From contig NZ_JAHRXF010000040.1 of NCBI RefSeq assembly GCF_019104725.1, positions 1-59,469 of the forward strand: a stretch of DNA of 59,469 nt, given 5' to 3'. The translations under genes and the position numbers were made by a program. The stretch's first letter is position 1, and every line of letters begins with the position of its first letter. Positions 48,391-57,515 of the stretch are shown here, piece after piece. The notes beneath the pieces are model-generated. The model was not told the DNA's origin. It worked only from the letters and a program-made list of their open reading frames with translations, and did no database searches. The stretch comes from Streptomyces corallincola (GTDB taxonomy: Bacteria > Actinomycetota > Actinomycetes > Streptomycetales > Streptomycetaceae).

Positions 48391-50214
48391 TCAGAACACC
48401 GGCGTGCCGTCGCGGGTCAGCTTCCAGTCCACCGAGGCGAAGTCCTTCGGGTCCAGCACCCCCTTCGCCGTCACCCACTCCGCGATCCGGGTGCGGATCT
48501 CGGTGGACTCCGACCACAGTTCCTGCGCCGCCGCCACGTGCGGGAACGCGCCGCCGCCGTTGGCGCGGTAGTTGTTCACCGCGAACACGAACCGGGCCGC
48601 GTCGTCCAGCGGGGCGCCGCCGTGGGACAGGTTCCTGACCCGCGACCCGGCGGGCTGCGCGATGTCGATGTCGTACGTCAGGCCGGACACGTAGTCGTAG
48701 TTGTAGTCCGGACGGCCGCCCGCGTTCGTCAGCTTCTCCACGTCCACGGGCGCCCCGGCGGCGGTCTGGTTGTAGTACCCGGCCGAGTATTCGAGGTACG
48801 CGCGCACCTGGGCGCCCGTCATCACCTTGGCGACCAGCGTGTTGTCGTAGACGTACAGCCCGGACAGGTCCCGGATCGTCACGTCGCCCGCCGGGATCTG
48901 CGAGGTGCGGGAGAACGGCGACGCCTGCGCGAGCACCGGCAGTTCCGCGTACGCGGTGCCCGCCAGCGCCGCCTTCACCACGTCCTCCTGGACCTTGGTG
49001 ATCAGGTCGATGATCGGGGCGTCCTTGTAGCGCGCCTCGACCGTGGTCAGGGTCGCGGTCGCGGTGCCCACCACCTGGTTGACGTACGCGACGACCTTGG
49101 CGTGCTCCCGCTTCAGCAGCGAGGTGATGCGGGGATCGTCCGCCACCGACGCCGAGTTCCGCAGCGAGGCCGCGACCGACTCCACGCACCAGCGGCCCCG
49201 GCGCAGCACCAGCTCCACGTCGAACACGCTGAGCCGCTCCGCGAAGCACAGCGGCTCCGACAGCACGACCGTGCGGCCGGTCTTCTCGTTGACGACCTTC
49301 AGCTCCGGGATCTCCTGGTGCGCGTGCCCGACCAGGATCGCGTCGATGCCCGGCACCTGCCGCGCCACGTTCGCCGCCGCGTCCTCGACGTAGGGGAGCT
49401 GGTCACCGTACGAGGAGTTGCCGGAGGTGCCCGAGTGCGCGGAGACGATCACCACGTCCGCGCCCATCGAGCGCAGCTTCGGCACCCACTTCGCGGCCTG
49501 CTCCTCCAGACCGGGGAAGGCCAGCCTGCCCTGCACGTACGCCTTGTCCCAGATGGCGATGCCGGGGTTGGTCAGCCCGAGCACGGCCACCTTGACGGGC
49601 GGGGCGCCGTGCACCCGGAACGTCTTCATGACGTACGCGGGGAAGGCGGGCTTGAGGGTCTTGGCGTCCACGGCGTTGGCGCCGAGCAGCGGGAAGCCGA
49701 GCTGCTGCTCGAAGCGGCGCAGGGTCTCGATGCCGTAGTTGAACTCGTGGTTGCCGAGCGCGGCGGCGTCGTACCCGATCGCGTTCATGGCCTTCGCCAT
49801 CGGGTGCACCGGGCCGCCCTTGGCGGTGATCGGGTCCACCTTGGCGTAGTAGTACGTCAGCGGGGTGCCCTGGATGGTGTCGCCCGCGTCGATCAGCATC
49901 GTGTTGTGGCGGCCCCGCTCCGTGCGGATCTGCTCGACCAGCGTGGAGATCCGGGCCAGGCCCTGCGCGTTGCCGCCCGCGTCGGAGTAGTCGGCGTTCT
50001 TGAAGTAGTCCCAGTTGAAGACGTGACCGTGCAGGTCGGTGGTGCCCAGGACGGTGAGGGAGTACCGCTTCTCGCGCGGGCCGTGGCCGCCGTGGCCGTG
50101 CCCGCCGTGCGCGACGGCGGCCTGTGCCGAGGGAGCCGCCACCGCGCCGGCCACGGCCGCGCCCGCCCCGGTCGCGGCGGTCTTCTTCAGGAACTTCCGG
50201 CGGTTCAAGGGCAT
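48391..50214 (-). CDS. Secreted 5'-nucleotidase / metallophosphoesterase with Tat signal
   Basis: 607 residues. The N-terminus MPLNRRKFLKKTAATGAGAA is a twin-arginine signal (Arg5-Arg6), so the folded metalloenzyme is exported. The UshA-type metal motifs are GTTDLHGH, IDAGDTIQGTP, GNHEFNYG and GHAHQE, followed by a 5'-nucleotidase C-terminal domain with NNYRANGGGAFP. It probably hydrolyses external nucleotides or 2',3'-cyclic nucleotides for phosphate and nucleoside salvage. ATG 50214 is chosen for the signal peptide. Confidence 0.95.
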   Translation of the reverse strand: MPLNRRKFLKKTAATGAGAAVAGAVAAPSAQAAVAHGGHGHGGHGPREKRYSLTVLGTTDLHGHVFNWDYFKNADYSDAGGNAQGLARISTLVEQIRTERGRHNTMLIDAGDTIQGTPLTYYYAKVDPITAKGGPVHPMAKAMNAIGYDAAALGNHEFNYGIETLRRFEQQLGFPLLGANAVDAKTLKPAFPAYVMKTFRVHGAPPVKVAVLGLTNPGIAIWDKAYVQGRLAFPGLEEQAAKWVPKLRSMGADVVIVSAHSGTSGNSSYGDQLPYVEDAAANVARQVPGIDAILVGHAHQEIPELKVVNEKTGRTVVLSEPLCFAERLSVFDVELVLRRGRWCVESVAASLRNSASVADDPRITSLLKREHAKVVAYVNQVVGTATATLTTVEARYKDAPIIDLITKVQEDVVKAALAGTAYAELPVLAQASPFSRTSQIPAGDVTIRDLSGLYVYDNTLVAKVMTGAQVRAYLEYSAGYYNQTAAGAPVDVEKLTNAGGRPDYNYDYVSGLTYDIDIAQPAGSRVRNLSHGGAPLDDAARFVFAVNNYRANGGGAFPHVAAAQELWSESTEIRTRIAEWVTAKGVLDPKDFASVDWKLTRDGTPVF

Positions 50215-50488
50215 CTCTGCAACTCCTCGGAGAACGGTCAACGACGCGCGTAGATTCTGACGTGTCCACAACGTCCGGCAACAGGTCCGGGAGGTTGCGA
50301 TCCGGTGACCGCGCGAAGGCGCCGTCCGCGTGCCGGAGCGGCCGGTGCGGTCACCCGAGCGGCCCGATTCGCTCAAAGGAGCGGGTCTTCGCACACTTCA
50401 ACACTTGTCAACGGCCGGTCACGCAAAGGTCGTTGAGAGGTCATGTGCCCCTGAGTCCCTACCCGCTGGTAAGGCATACGCTCGAACC

Positions 50489-51925
50489 ATGCGCCGAGCG
50501 AAGATCGTCTGCACCCTGGGCCCCGCCACCGACTCGTACGACCGGATCAAGGCACTGGTCGAGGCCGGAATGGACGTGGCCCGCCTCAACCTCAGCCACG
50601 GCAGCCGGGCCGAGCACGAGCAGCGGTTCCGGCGGGTCCGCGAGGCAGCCGACGAGGCCGGGCGCAGCGTCGGCATCCTCGCCGACCTTCAAGGACCGAA
50701 GATCCGGTTGGGCCGTTTCGCCGAGGGGCCCGTACTCCTCGAACGCGGCGACACGTTCACCATCACCGTCGAGGACGGCGTCGAGGGCGACCGGAACACC
50801 TGCGGCACCACCTACGCCGGTCTCGCCGCCGACGTGGCACCCGGCGAACGGGTCCTGGTGGACGACGGCAGGGTGTGCCTGGAGGTCACCGCCGTGGACG
50901 GGCCCCGGGTGCGCACCCGGGTGATCGAGGGCGGCGTGATCTCCGACCACAAGGGCCTCAACCTCCCCGGCGTCGCGGTGTCCGTGCCCGCGCTCTCCGA
51001 GAAGGACGAGGAGGACCTGCGCTGGGCGCTGCGCACCGGCTGCGACATCGTCGCCCTCTCCTTCGTCCGTACCGGCGCGGACGCCAAGGACGTGCACCGG
51101 ATCATGGACGAGGAGGGGCACCGGGTCCCGGTCATCGCCAAGGTCGAGAAGCCGCAGGCGGTCGAGCACATCGAGGACATCGTCGCCGCCTTCGACGGGA
51201 TCATGGTGGCGCGCGGCGACCTCGGCGTGGAGATGCCGCTGGAGCGGGTGCCGATCGTGCAGAAGCGGGCGATCAAGCTGGCCCGGCGCAACGCCAAGCC
51301 CGTCATCGTCGCCACCCAGATGCTCGACTCGATGATCGACAACGCCCGCCCCACCCGCGCCGAGGCGTCCGACGTGGCCAACGCCGTCATCGACGGCACC
51401 GACGCGGTGATGCTCTCCGGCGAGACCAGCGTGGGCCGCCACCCCGTCGAGACCGTCCGTACGATGGCGAAGATCGTCGAGGCCGCCGAGGAGACCGTCC
51501 TCGCGGACGGGCTGCGCCCGCTGAGTGAGCGGACCAAGCCTCGTACCCAGGGCGGTGCCGTCGCCCGTGCCGCCGCCGAGCTGGGCGACTTCCTCGGCGC
51601 CCGCTTCCTGGTCGCCTTCACCCAGTCGGGCGACACCGCCCGGCGGCTCTCCCGCTACCGCTCGCCCATCCCGTTGCTGGCCTTCACCCCCGACCCGGCC
51701 ACCCGCGCCCAGCTCAGCCTGACCTGGGGCGTGGAGACCTTCCTCGGCCCGCGGGTGGAGTCCACGGACGCGATGATCGACCAGGTGGACGAGCTGCTGC
51801 TGCGGCACGCCCGCTGCGCGCGCGGCGAGGTCGCGGTGATCACGGCGGGCTCCCCGCCCGGCGTCGCGGGGTCCACGAACATGGTCCGGGTGCATCACAT
51901 CGGTGAGGACGACAGCCCGCGCTGA
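50489..51925 (+). CDS. pyk: Pyruvate kinase
   Basis: Last step of glycolysis, PEP plus ADP to pyruvate plus ATP. 478 residues starting MRRAKIVCTLGPATDS; active-site blocks are ARLNLSHGSRAEHE, VIAKVEKPQAVEHI, MVARGDLGVEMPLERVPIVQ and IVATQMLDSMIDNARPTRAE, with an allosteric C-domain. TACGCT at 50477-50482 could be the -10 of a leaderless transcript beginning at the ATG. Streptomyces carries two pyk genes; which one this is cannot be decided here. Confidence 0.97.
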   Translation: MRRAKIVCTLGPATDSYDRIKALVEAGMDVARLNLSHGSRAEHEQRFRRVREAADEAGRSVGILADLQGPKIRLGRFAEGPVLLERGDTFTITVEDGVEGDRNTCGTTYAGLAADVAPGERVLVDDGRVCLEVTAVDGPRVRTRVIEGGVISDHKGLNLPGVAVSVPALSEKDEEDLRWALRTGCDIVALSFVRTGADAKDVHRIMDEEGHRVPVIAKVEKPQAVEHIEDIVAAFDGIMVARGDLGVEMPLERVPIVQKRAIKLARRNAKPVIVATQMLDSMIDNARPTRAEASDVANAVIDGTDAVMLSGETSVGRHPVETVRTMAKIVEAAEETVLADGLRPLSERTKPRTQGGAVARAAAELGDFLGARFLVAFTQSGDTARRLSRYRSPIPLLAFTPDPATRAQLSLTWGVETFLGPRVESTDAMIDQVDELLLRHARCARGEVAVITAGSPPGVAGSTNMVRVHHIGEDDSPR

Positions 51926-51927
51926 GG

Positions 51928-51993
51928 GCGTGCGCGAGGGCGGCCGGGCGCGAAGGCGGGCGTACGCGAGGGCGGCCTTACGCGAAGGTGGCC
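51928..51993. repeat. Degenerate tandem repeat downstream of pyk
   Basis: Two imperfect ~32-bp units built from CGCGAGGGCGG and CGCGAAGGCGG-like blocks, between the pyk stop and the terminator hairpin. Probably slippage-derived, with no assigned function. Confidence 0.5.
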
Positions 51994-52000
51994 GGGAACG

Positions 52001-52042
52001 CGTGAGGCGGGGCACCACTCAGGGGTGGTGCCCCGCCTCACG
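52001..52042. terminator. Strong hairpin terminator shared by pyk (+) and tRNA-Leu (-)
   Basis: Perfect 18-bp stem (52001-52018 with 52025-52042) and a 6-base loop. It is 75 bp after the pyk stop and 58 bp downstream of the tRNA 3' end on the other strand. Confidence 0.85.
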
Positions 52043-52100
52043 GGGTGTTCGTACCGGTGCGCGCGGTGCCTGTTCGGGTGCTCCGCGGTGCTCGCATCGG

Positions 52101-52183
52101 TGCCGGGTGCGGGACTCGAACCCGCAAGCCCTTTCGGGCAGATGTGTTTGAGACATCCGTGTATGCCATTCCACCAACCCGGC
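52101..52183 (-). tRNA. tRNA-Leu (anticodon CAA)
   Basis: 83 bases. Acceptor arm GCCGGGT (5') pairs with ACCCGGC before discriminator A; the anticodon stem GATGT/ACATC encloses loop CTCAAAC with anticodon CAA, reading UUG. A long variable arm (GCCC/GGGC) marks it as a class II tRNA; the T-arm has GTTCGAGTC. CCA is not encoded. This is not bldA, which reads UUA. Confidence 0.95.
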
Positions 52184-52286
52184 CGGACCGGCTGCTCGGA
52201 AGCATACCGGGTCACCATGCCGGGCCGCCGCTAGGTAGGCTGCTTCACGTAGCAGTACCTGTTCCGGCCCGCACCAAGGAGCCCCC

Positions 52287-52940
52287 GTGACCACCGAGTC
52301 GCCCCAGCCCGAAGACGCGCCCGACGACAACAAGTCGCACGTGCCTCCGCTGACGACCCGGGTCGTCATCGCCGAGGACGAGGCCCTGATCCGGCTCGAC
52401 CTCAAGGAGATGCTGGAGGAGGAGGGCTACACCGTCGTCGGTGAGGCTGGGGACGGGGAGCAGGCCGTGGAACTGGCCCGCGAGCACCGCCCCGATCTGG
52501 TCATCCTCGATGTGAAGATGCCCAAGCTGGACGGCATCTCGGCCGCCGAGAAGATCGCCGCCGAGTCCATCGCCCCGGTCCTCATGCTCACCGCCTTCTC
52601 CCAGCGCGACCTGGTCGAGCGGGCCCGCGACGCGGGCGCGATGGCGTATCTGGTGAAGCCGTTCAGCAAGAGCGACGTCGTCCCGGCCATCGAGATGGCC
52701 GTCTCGCGCTTCACCGAGCTGAAGCAGCTGGAGAACGAGGTCGCCGACCTCACCCTGCGCCTGGAGACCCGCAAGCTGGTGGACCGCGCCAAGTCCATCC
52801 TCCAGACCGAGTACGGCCTGACCGAACCGGCCGCGTTCCGCTGGATTCAGAAGACCTCGATGGACCGCCGCCTGTCCATGCAGCAGGTCGCGGAGGCGGT
52901 CATCGCGGACAGCGACGAGAAGAAGTCGAAGAAGGGCTGA
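52287..52940 (+). CDS. pdtaR: ANTAR-domain response regulator PdtaR
   Basis: Antiterminator-type RNA-binding response regulator. 217 residues: receiver domain with acidic pair Glu30-Asp31, phospho-acceptor Asp75 (LVILDVKMP), Thr102 and Lys124 (YLVKPF); then a short coiled linker and a C-terminal ANTAR three-helix domain (LVDRAKSILQTEYGLTEPAA, RLSMQQVAEAVI). A Lys-rich end may aid RNA binding. The cognate histidine kinase is not nearby. GTG 52287 follows AAGGAG. Confidence 0.95.
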   Translation: MTTESPQPEDAPDDNKSHVPPLTTRVVIAEDEALIRLDLKEMLEEEGYTVVGEAGDGEQAVELAREHRPDLVILDVKMPKLDGISAAEKIAAESIAPVLMLTAFSQRDLVERARDAGAMAYLVKPFSKSDVVPAIEMAVSRFTELKQLENEVADLTLRLETRKLVDRAKSILQTEYGLTEPAAFRWIQKTSMDRRLSMQQVAEAVIADSDEKKSKKG

Positions 52941-53036
52941 GCCGCCGCCCCCGGGCGGACACCCGTCGGCAGGCGTGCCGCAGCAGTCCCACCCCGGCAG
53001 GCGTGCGTCCGCAGGCGCACTCCGGCAGGCGTACGA

Positions 53037-53075
53037 AGAGGCCCGCGCTCCCTGTGCTGGGGGGCGCGGGCCTCT
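53037..53075. terminator. Bidirectional terminator between pdtaR and livF
   Basis: A 16-bp stem (53037-53052 with 53060-53075, one G-U) with a 7-base loop in the 152-bp convergent gap. Upstream of it, CGGCAGGCGT is repeated three times (about 52970-53033). Confidence 0.8.
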
Positions 53076-53092
53076 CCGTGTCCGGGGCGTTC

Positions 53093-53809
53093 TCAGTCCT
53101 CGCCGAGATACGCCTTGCGCACCGACTCGTCGTGCAGCAGGTCCCGCCCGCTGCCCGACAGCACGATGGAACCCGTCTCCATCACATGTCCCCGGTCGGC
53201 CAGCGACAGCGCGGCCTGCGCGTTCTGCTCGACCAGCAGGATCGTCGTCCCCTGCGCCTTCAGCTCCACGATGGTCGCCATGATCTTCTGCATCATGATC
53301 GGCGACAGCCCCATCGACGGCTCGTCCAGCATCAGCAGCTTCGGCTGCGACATCAGCGCCCTGCCCATCGCCAGCATCTGCTGCTCCCCCCCGGACAGAG
53401 TGCCCGCCGCCTGCTTACGGCGCTCACCGAGGATGGGGAAGAGGTCGTAGGCGCGCTGGATGTCGCGTTCGATGCCCGCCTTGTCCTTCCGCAGGAACGC
53501 CCCGAGCTGGAGGTTCTCCGTGATCGTCAGGCGCGGGAAGATGTGCCGCCCCTCGGGGGAGTGGGCGAGCCCGAGAGAGACGATCTTGTGGGCGGGGACG
53601 CTGCCGAGCGGGCGGCCGTCGAACACGACCTTCCCCGACGACGGCTTCAGCAGCCCCGAGAGCGTACGCAGCGTGGTCGTCTTGCCCGCGCCGTTGGTGC
53701 CGATCAGGGTGACGACCTGCCCGGCCTCGACGCTGAACGAGATGCCCTTGACGGCCTCGATCTTGCCGTAGGCGACCCTGAGGTCCTCGACCTCCAGCAG
53801 TGCGGTCAC
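53093..53809 (-). CDS. livF: Branched-chain amino-acid ABC transporter ATPase LivF
   Basis: 238 residues, the usual LivF size. Walker A GTNGAGKTT, signature LSGGEQQML, Walker B LLMLDEPSMGLSP and H-loop LLVEQNAQ. It works with LivG to drive uptake through LivH-LivM. Last gene of the operon; GTG 53809 overlaps the livG stop by four bases. Confidence 0.97.
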   Translation of the reverse strand: MTALLEVEDLRVAYGKIEAVKGISFSVEAGQVVTLIGTNGAGKTTTLRTLSGLLKPSSGKVVFDGRPLGSVPAHKIVSLGLAHSPEGRHIFPRLTITENLQLGAFLRKDKAGIERDIQRAYDLFPILGERRKQAAGTLSGGEQQMLAMGRALMSQPKLLMLDEPSMGLSPIMMQKIMATIVELKAQGTTILLVEQNAQAALSLADRGHVMETGSIVLSGSGRDLLHDESVRKAYLGED

Positions 53810-54672
53810 TGGGCCTCTCCCTTGGTACCGGCGCTCTCCGCGCCTCCGCTCCCGGCGGCGGCCTCGGCCGCCGCCACCTCTGCGGCCTCCGCCTCACCGG
53901 GGTCGCCCTCGAAGGGCTCGCCCAGATAGGCGGCGACGACACGCTCGTCGGCCTGGACGACCTCGGAGGTGCCCTCGACCAGCTTCTCGCCCTGCACGAG
54001 CACGGCGACCCGGTCGCAGAGGTTGAAGATGAAGCGCATGTCGTGCTCGATGACGAGCACGGCGACGCCCTTGTCCCGGATGGAGAAGACGAGTTCCTCC
54101 GTGGCCCGCGTCTCCTGCGGGTTCATACCGGCCGTCGGCTCGTCCAGCAGCAACAGGCCGGGCTCGCTGGCCAGCGCGCGGGCGATCTCCAGCTTCCGCT
54201 GCTCGCCGTAGGGGAGGTTGCGTGCCAGGTGCTCCCGCTTCCCGGCGAGGCCGACGAACTCCAGCAGCTCCATCGCCTTCGCCTCGGACTCCGCCTCCGC
54301 CTTCTTGAAGCCGGGCCCCCGCAGCAGCGCGGACCACAGGCCCTCCTTCGTGCGGGTGTGCCGGCCGACGAGGACGTTCTCCAGGACGGTCATGTTGGCG
54401 AACAGCCGGATGTTCTGGAACGTACGGGCGATGCCCGCCTGGGTCACCAGATGCGGCTTGGGCGGCAGCACCTTGCCCCGGAAGGAGACCGTGCCCTCGG
54501 TGGGTACGTACAGCCCGGTGAGGCAGTTGAAGAAGGTGGTCTTCCCGGCACCGTTCGGGCCGATCAGCCCGACGATCTCGCCGCTGTTGACCGTGATGTC
54601 CACCGACCGGACGGCGGTGAGGCCGCCGAACCGCATGGTGACGTCACGGGCTTCGAGTACAGGTGTCGTCAT
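53806..54672 (-). CDS. livG: Branched-chain amino-acid ABC transporter ATPase LivG
   Basis: 288 residues. Walker A GPNGAGKTTFFNCLTG, the LivG-type long insert with VARTFQNIRLFANMTVLENV-like segment (TFQNIRLF), signature LPYGEQRKLEIARAL and LLLDEPTAGMNP. A ~35-residue Ala/Glu/Gly tail follows the domain, beyond the usual length. The ATG at 54672 lies six bases after the livM stop. Confidence 0.97.
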   Translation of the reverse strand: MTTPVLEARDVTMRFGGLTAVRSVDITVNSGEIVGLIGPNGAGKTTFFNCLTGLYVPTEGTVSFRGKVLPPKPHLVTQAGIARTFQNIRLFANMTVLENVLVGRHTRTKEGLWSALLRGPGFKKAEAESEAKAMELLEFVGLAGKREHLARNLPYGEQRKLEIARALASEPGLLLLDEPTAGMNPQETRATEELVFSIRDKGVAVLVIEHDMRFIFNLCDRVAVLVQGEKLVEGTSEVVQADERVVAAYLGEPFEGDPGEAEAAEVAAAEAAAGSGGAESAGTKGEAQ

Positions 54673-54678
54673 CGTTCC

Positions 54679-56478
54679 TCACGCCCCAGCCCTGGTCGCG
54701 GCCGGTTCGTCGGTCAGCGTCTTCTGCGCCGGTACGTCCAGCTGGTCGGTCTCGTGGAACTCCAGCTTGCGCCGCCGGTCGGCGATGATGCCCTCCGGGC
54801 GGAACCGCATCAGCAGGACCAGCGCGATGCCGAAGGCCAGCAGCTCGTAGTTCTGCAGGAACTGGAGCTTCTCCGGGACCAGATAGAGGATGCTGGCGCC
54901 GAGCAGCGGGCCGCTGACGGTGCCCATGCCGCCGAGGACGACCGCGGCCAGCAGGAACGCCGAGTTGGGCGGGGCCGCGCCCGCGAACTGGTACGGCTGC
55001 GGGTTGACGCTGTAGTTGACGTGCGCCATCACCGCACCGGCCAGGCCCGCGAGGGAAGCGCCGAGCGCGAACGCGATCAGCTTGACCCGGAAGCCGTTGA
55101 TGCCCATCGCGGTGGCGGCGGTCTCGTCCTCCCGGATCGCGATCCAGGAGCGGCCGATCCGGGAGTCGGCGGCGCGGGTGTACACCAGGACCACGATCGC
55201 GGTGACGATCAGCATCAGGAACATGTAGTTGGCGAACCGGCCGAGGGTGAACCCGGCGATCTGGTGCGGCTCGCCCAGGTTGAACCCGAAGATGTTCAGG
55301 TCCGGGATCTGGGTGATGCCGTTGGGGCCGCGGGTGATGTTCGGGCCGGAGTCGCCGTCGAGGCTGTTGACGGCGATCCGGAAGATCTCACCGAAACCGA
55401 GGGTGACGATCGCCAGGTAGTCGCCGCGCAGCCGCAGCGTCGGGGCACCGATCAGCACACCGAAGGCCAGCGAGGCCGCCATGCCGGTGAGCGCGGCGGC
55501 CCAGAACGGGAACTGCGCGCCGGAGATCGGGGAGTACTCCGACCCGGACACCAGTGCCGCCGCGTAGGCGCCGACACCGAGGAAGGCGACGTAGCCGAGG
55601 TCGAGCAGGCCGGTGAGGCCGACGACGATGTTCAGGCCGAGGGCGACGGTGGCGAAGATCAGGATGTTCACGCCGACGTTGGCGTTGTGGTCGTCGCTCT
55701 GGGTGAACGGGAAGACCGCGGCGGCGGCGAAGGCCAGCGTCGCGGCGAAGCCGCGGTGACGGGCGGAGATCCGCGCGTACCGGTCCAGCAGACCGGCGTG
55801 CACCAGCGCCCAGGCGGCGAAGCCGACGGCGATCGCGTAGCCGATGAACGTCTCGCTGTCGTCGTTGTCGATGCCGATGCCGTAGGTGAAGACCACCAGG
55901 CCGAGCGCGGTGCCGACGGTGATGGCGAGCCGGTCGGCCACCGCCCCGGACGGCGCGGCGGGCCGGGCGGCCGGCTTGGCGAGCCGCAGGAAGCGCAGCG
56001 CGCGGCCCAGCGCGGCGGTCCCCCGGAGCGCGGGTTCGGCGGGCCGCCGGTCCAGCGGCAGGGCGAGCGCGCCGACCGCGAGGAGCAGCGCGCCGACGGC
56101 GGCGACGAAGCCGCCGGGGTCCACGTTGACCAGCCCGCCGAGGTCCACGGCGATGGCGATGACGGTGAACCAGACGACGACGAACGTGCCGAGCGCGAAC
56201 AGCGCGGCGGTGTTGTCGCTGCCGCTGGGGTTGATCCGGGCCAGGCCGCGCACGCCGTACCCGGCGAGGAGGAAGACCAGCGCGACGGCGGCGACGACCA
56301 GGGTGATCACCTGGAGGCCCGCCGGGTAGCCGTAGACGGTCAGGTCGCCGGGGAAGTCCGACGTCCACGTCCAGGACATGAAGGCGGAGGCGATGGTGAC
56401 CACGGCGCCCGCGGCGGCCAGCGGACGCGCGAGCGGTGCGGGCAGCGGGAGGACGGGGCTCTTCTCGGTGTTGGTCAT
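54679..56478 (-). CDS. livM: Branched-chain amino-acid ABC transporter permease LivM, N-terminally extended
   Basis: 599 residues, well above the ~320-430 usual for LivM. The permease core is the C-terminal ~330 residues: NILIFATVALGLNIVVGLTG, LLDLGYVAFLGVGAYAAAL, the EAA-like GRSWIAIREDETAATAMGIN loop and AGLAGAVMAHVN. The first ~260 residues add several more hydrophobic helices with a Pro/Ala-rich cytoplasmic loop. ATG 56478 is two bases after the livH stop. Forms the channel with LivH. Confidence 0.94.
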   Translation of the reverse strand: MTNTEKSPVLPLPAPLARPLAAAGAVVTIASAFMSWTWTSDFPGDLTVYGYPAGLQVITLVVAAVALVFLLAGYGVRGLARINPSGSDNTAALFALGTFVVVWFTVIAIAVDLGGLVNVDPGGFVAAVGALLLAVGALALPLDRRPAEPALRGTAALGRALRFLRLAKPAARPAAPSGAVADRLAITVGTALGLVVFTYGIGIDNDDSETFIGYAIAVGFAAWALVHAGLLDRYARISARHRGFAATLAFAAAAVFPFTQSDDHNANVGVNILIFATVALGLNIVVGLTGLLDLGYVAFLGVGAYAAALVSGSEYSPISGAQFPFWAAALTGMAASLAFGVLIGAPTLRLRGDYLAIVTLGFGEIFRIAVNSLDGDSGPNITRGPNGITQIPDLNIFGFNLGEPHQIAGFTLGRFANYMFLMLIVTAIVVLVYTRAADSRIGRSWIAIREDETAATAMGINGFRVKLIAFALGASLAGLAGAVMAHVNYSVNPQPYQFAGAAPPNSAFLLAAVVLGGMGTVSGPLLGASILYLVPEKLQFLQNYELLAFGIALVLLMRFRPEGIIADRRRKLEFHETDQLDVPAQKTLTDEPAATRAGA

Positions 56479-56480
56479 GG

Positions 56481-57410
56481 TCAGGCCCTGTCCGCGACGC
56501 GTTCGCCCAGCAGACCCTGTGGTCGGAAGAGCAGCACCAGAATGAGGAGCACGAACGCCCACACGGGCGCCCAGCTGCCGCCGCCGAGCTGCTGCATGCC
56601 GGGGATGTCGGAGATGTAGGCGGTGGCCATCGCCTCCGCGATCCCGAGGACCAGACCGCCGAGCATCGCGCCGTAGATGTTGCCGATGCCGCCGAGGACA
56701 GCCGCGGTGAACGCCTTCAGACCGGCGAGGAAGCCCATGTCGTAGGCGACCGAGCCGTACTTGAGGCCGTACGACAGACCGGCGACCGCCGCGAAGAAGC
56801 CGCCGATGGCGAACGCGACCACGATGATGCGGTTGGTGTCGATGCCCATCAGCTGGGCGGTGTCCGGGTCCTGCGCGGTGGCCTGCATGGCGCGGCCGGT
56901 GCGGGAGAAGCGGACGAAGAACCCGAGGACCGCCATGCACAGCGGGGCGGCGAGGATCAGGAACACGTCGCCGCTCTGCACGGTGACCGAGCCGAGGTGC
57001 AGCGGCCCGAACGGCAGTTGCGGGAAGACGCGCGAGGTCTTCGCGTCCGGGTACCAGTTGAAGACGGCCTCCTTGATGGCGAGGGAGAGGCCGATGGCGG
57101 TGATCAGGGGCGCGAGGCGTGGCGCCCCGCGCAGCGGACGGTACGCGAAGCGCTCGGCGCCGACGGCGATGAGCACGGCGACCAGCGCACCGCCGAGGAG
57201 CATCGCCGGCAGGGCTATCCACATGGATATGCCGTCCGGCAGGGCGAGGTAGACGGTGAGGGCGCCGAAGCCGCCCGTCATGAAGATCTCGCCGTGGGCG
57301 AAGTTGATGAGCTGGACGATGCCGTACACCATCGTGTAACCGATGGCGATCAGCCCGTACATCGAGCCGAGGAACAGCCCGTTGGCCAGCTGCTGCGGCA
57401 GGGTGTTCAC
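56481..57410 (-). CDS. livH: Branched-chain amino-acid ABC transporter permease LivH
   Basis: 309 residues, the normal LivH size. It starts MNTLPQQLANGLFLGSMYGL, with the conserved YTMVYGIVQLINFAHGEIFM block of this permease family, the EAA-type GRAMQATAQDPDTAQLMGID loop and about eight membrane segments. It is separated from livK by 105 bp that contain a hairpin. Confidence 0.97.
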   Translation of the reverse strand: MNTLPQQLANGLFLGSMYGLIAIGYTMVYGIVQLINFAHGEIFMTGGFGALTVYLALPDGISMWIALPAMLLGGALVAVLIAVGAERFAYRPLRGAPRLAPLITAIGLSLAIKEAVFNWYPDAKTSRVFPQLPFGPLHLGSVTVQSGDVFLILAAPLCMAVLGFFVRFSRTGRAMQATAQDPDTAQLMGIDTNRIIVVAFAIGGFFAAVAGLSYGLKYGSVAYDMGFLAGLKAFTAAVLGGIGNIYGAMLGGLVLGIAEAMATAYISDIPGMQQLGGGSWAPVWAFVLLILVLLFRPQGLLGERVADRA

Positions 57411-57453
57411 CGCGTGGCCTCCATGTGGTGGGGAGAGTCGGGGGGTAGAGAGC

Positions 57454-57490
57454 GGGCCGCGCGGTGACGGTGGTCGGTGCCGCGCGGCCC
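57454..57490 (-). terminator. Hairpin between livK and livH (attenuator or mRNA-processing stem)
   Basis: Perfect 11-bp GC stem (57454-57464 with 57480-57490), 15-base loop, without a T-run on the transcribed side. Placed just after the binding-protein gene, it may let livK be made in excess over the permease genes. Confidence 0.6.
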
Positions 57491-57515
57491 TGGTGGTGCG
57501 GTGTGTCCGGCTCGG

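Noticed and set aside
52101..52183. bldA (tRNA-Leu UAA)
   Set aside because: The anticodon is clearly CAA, so it reads UUG and is not the developmental bldA tRNA.
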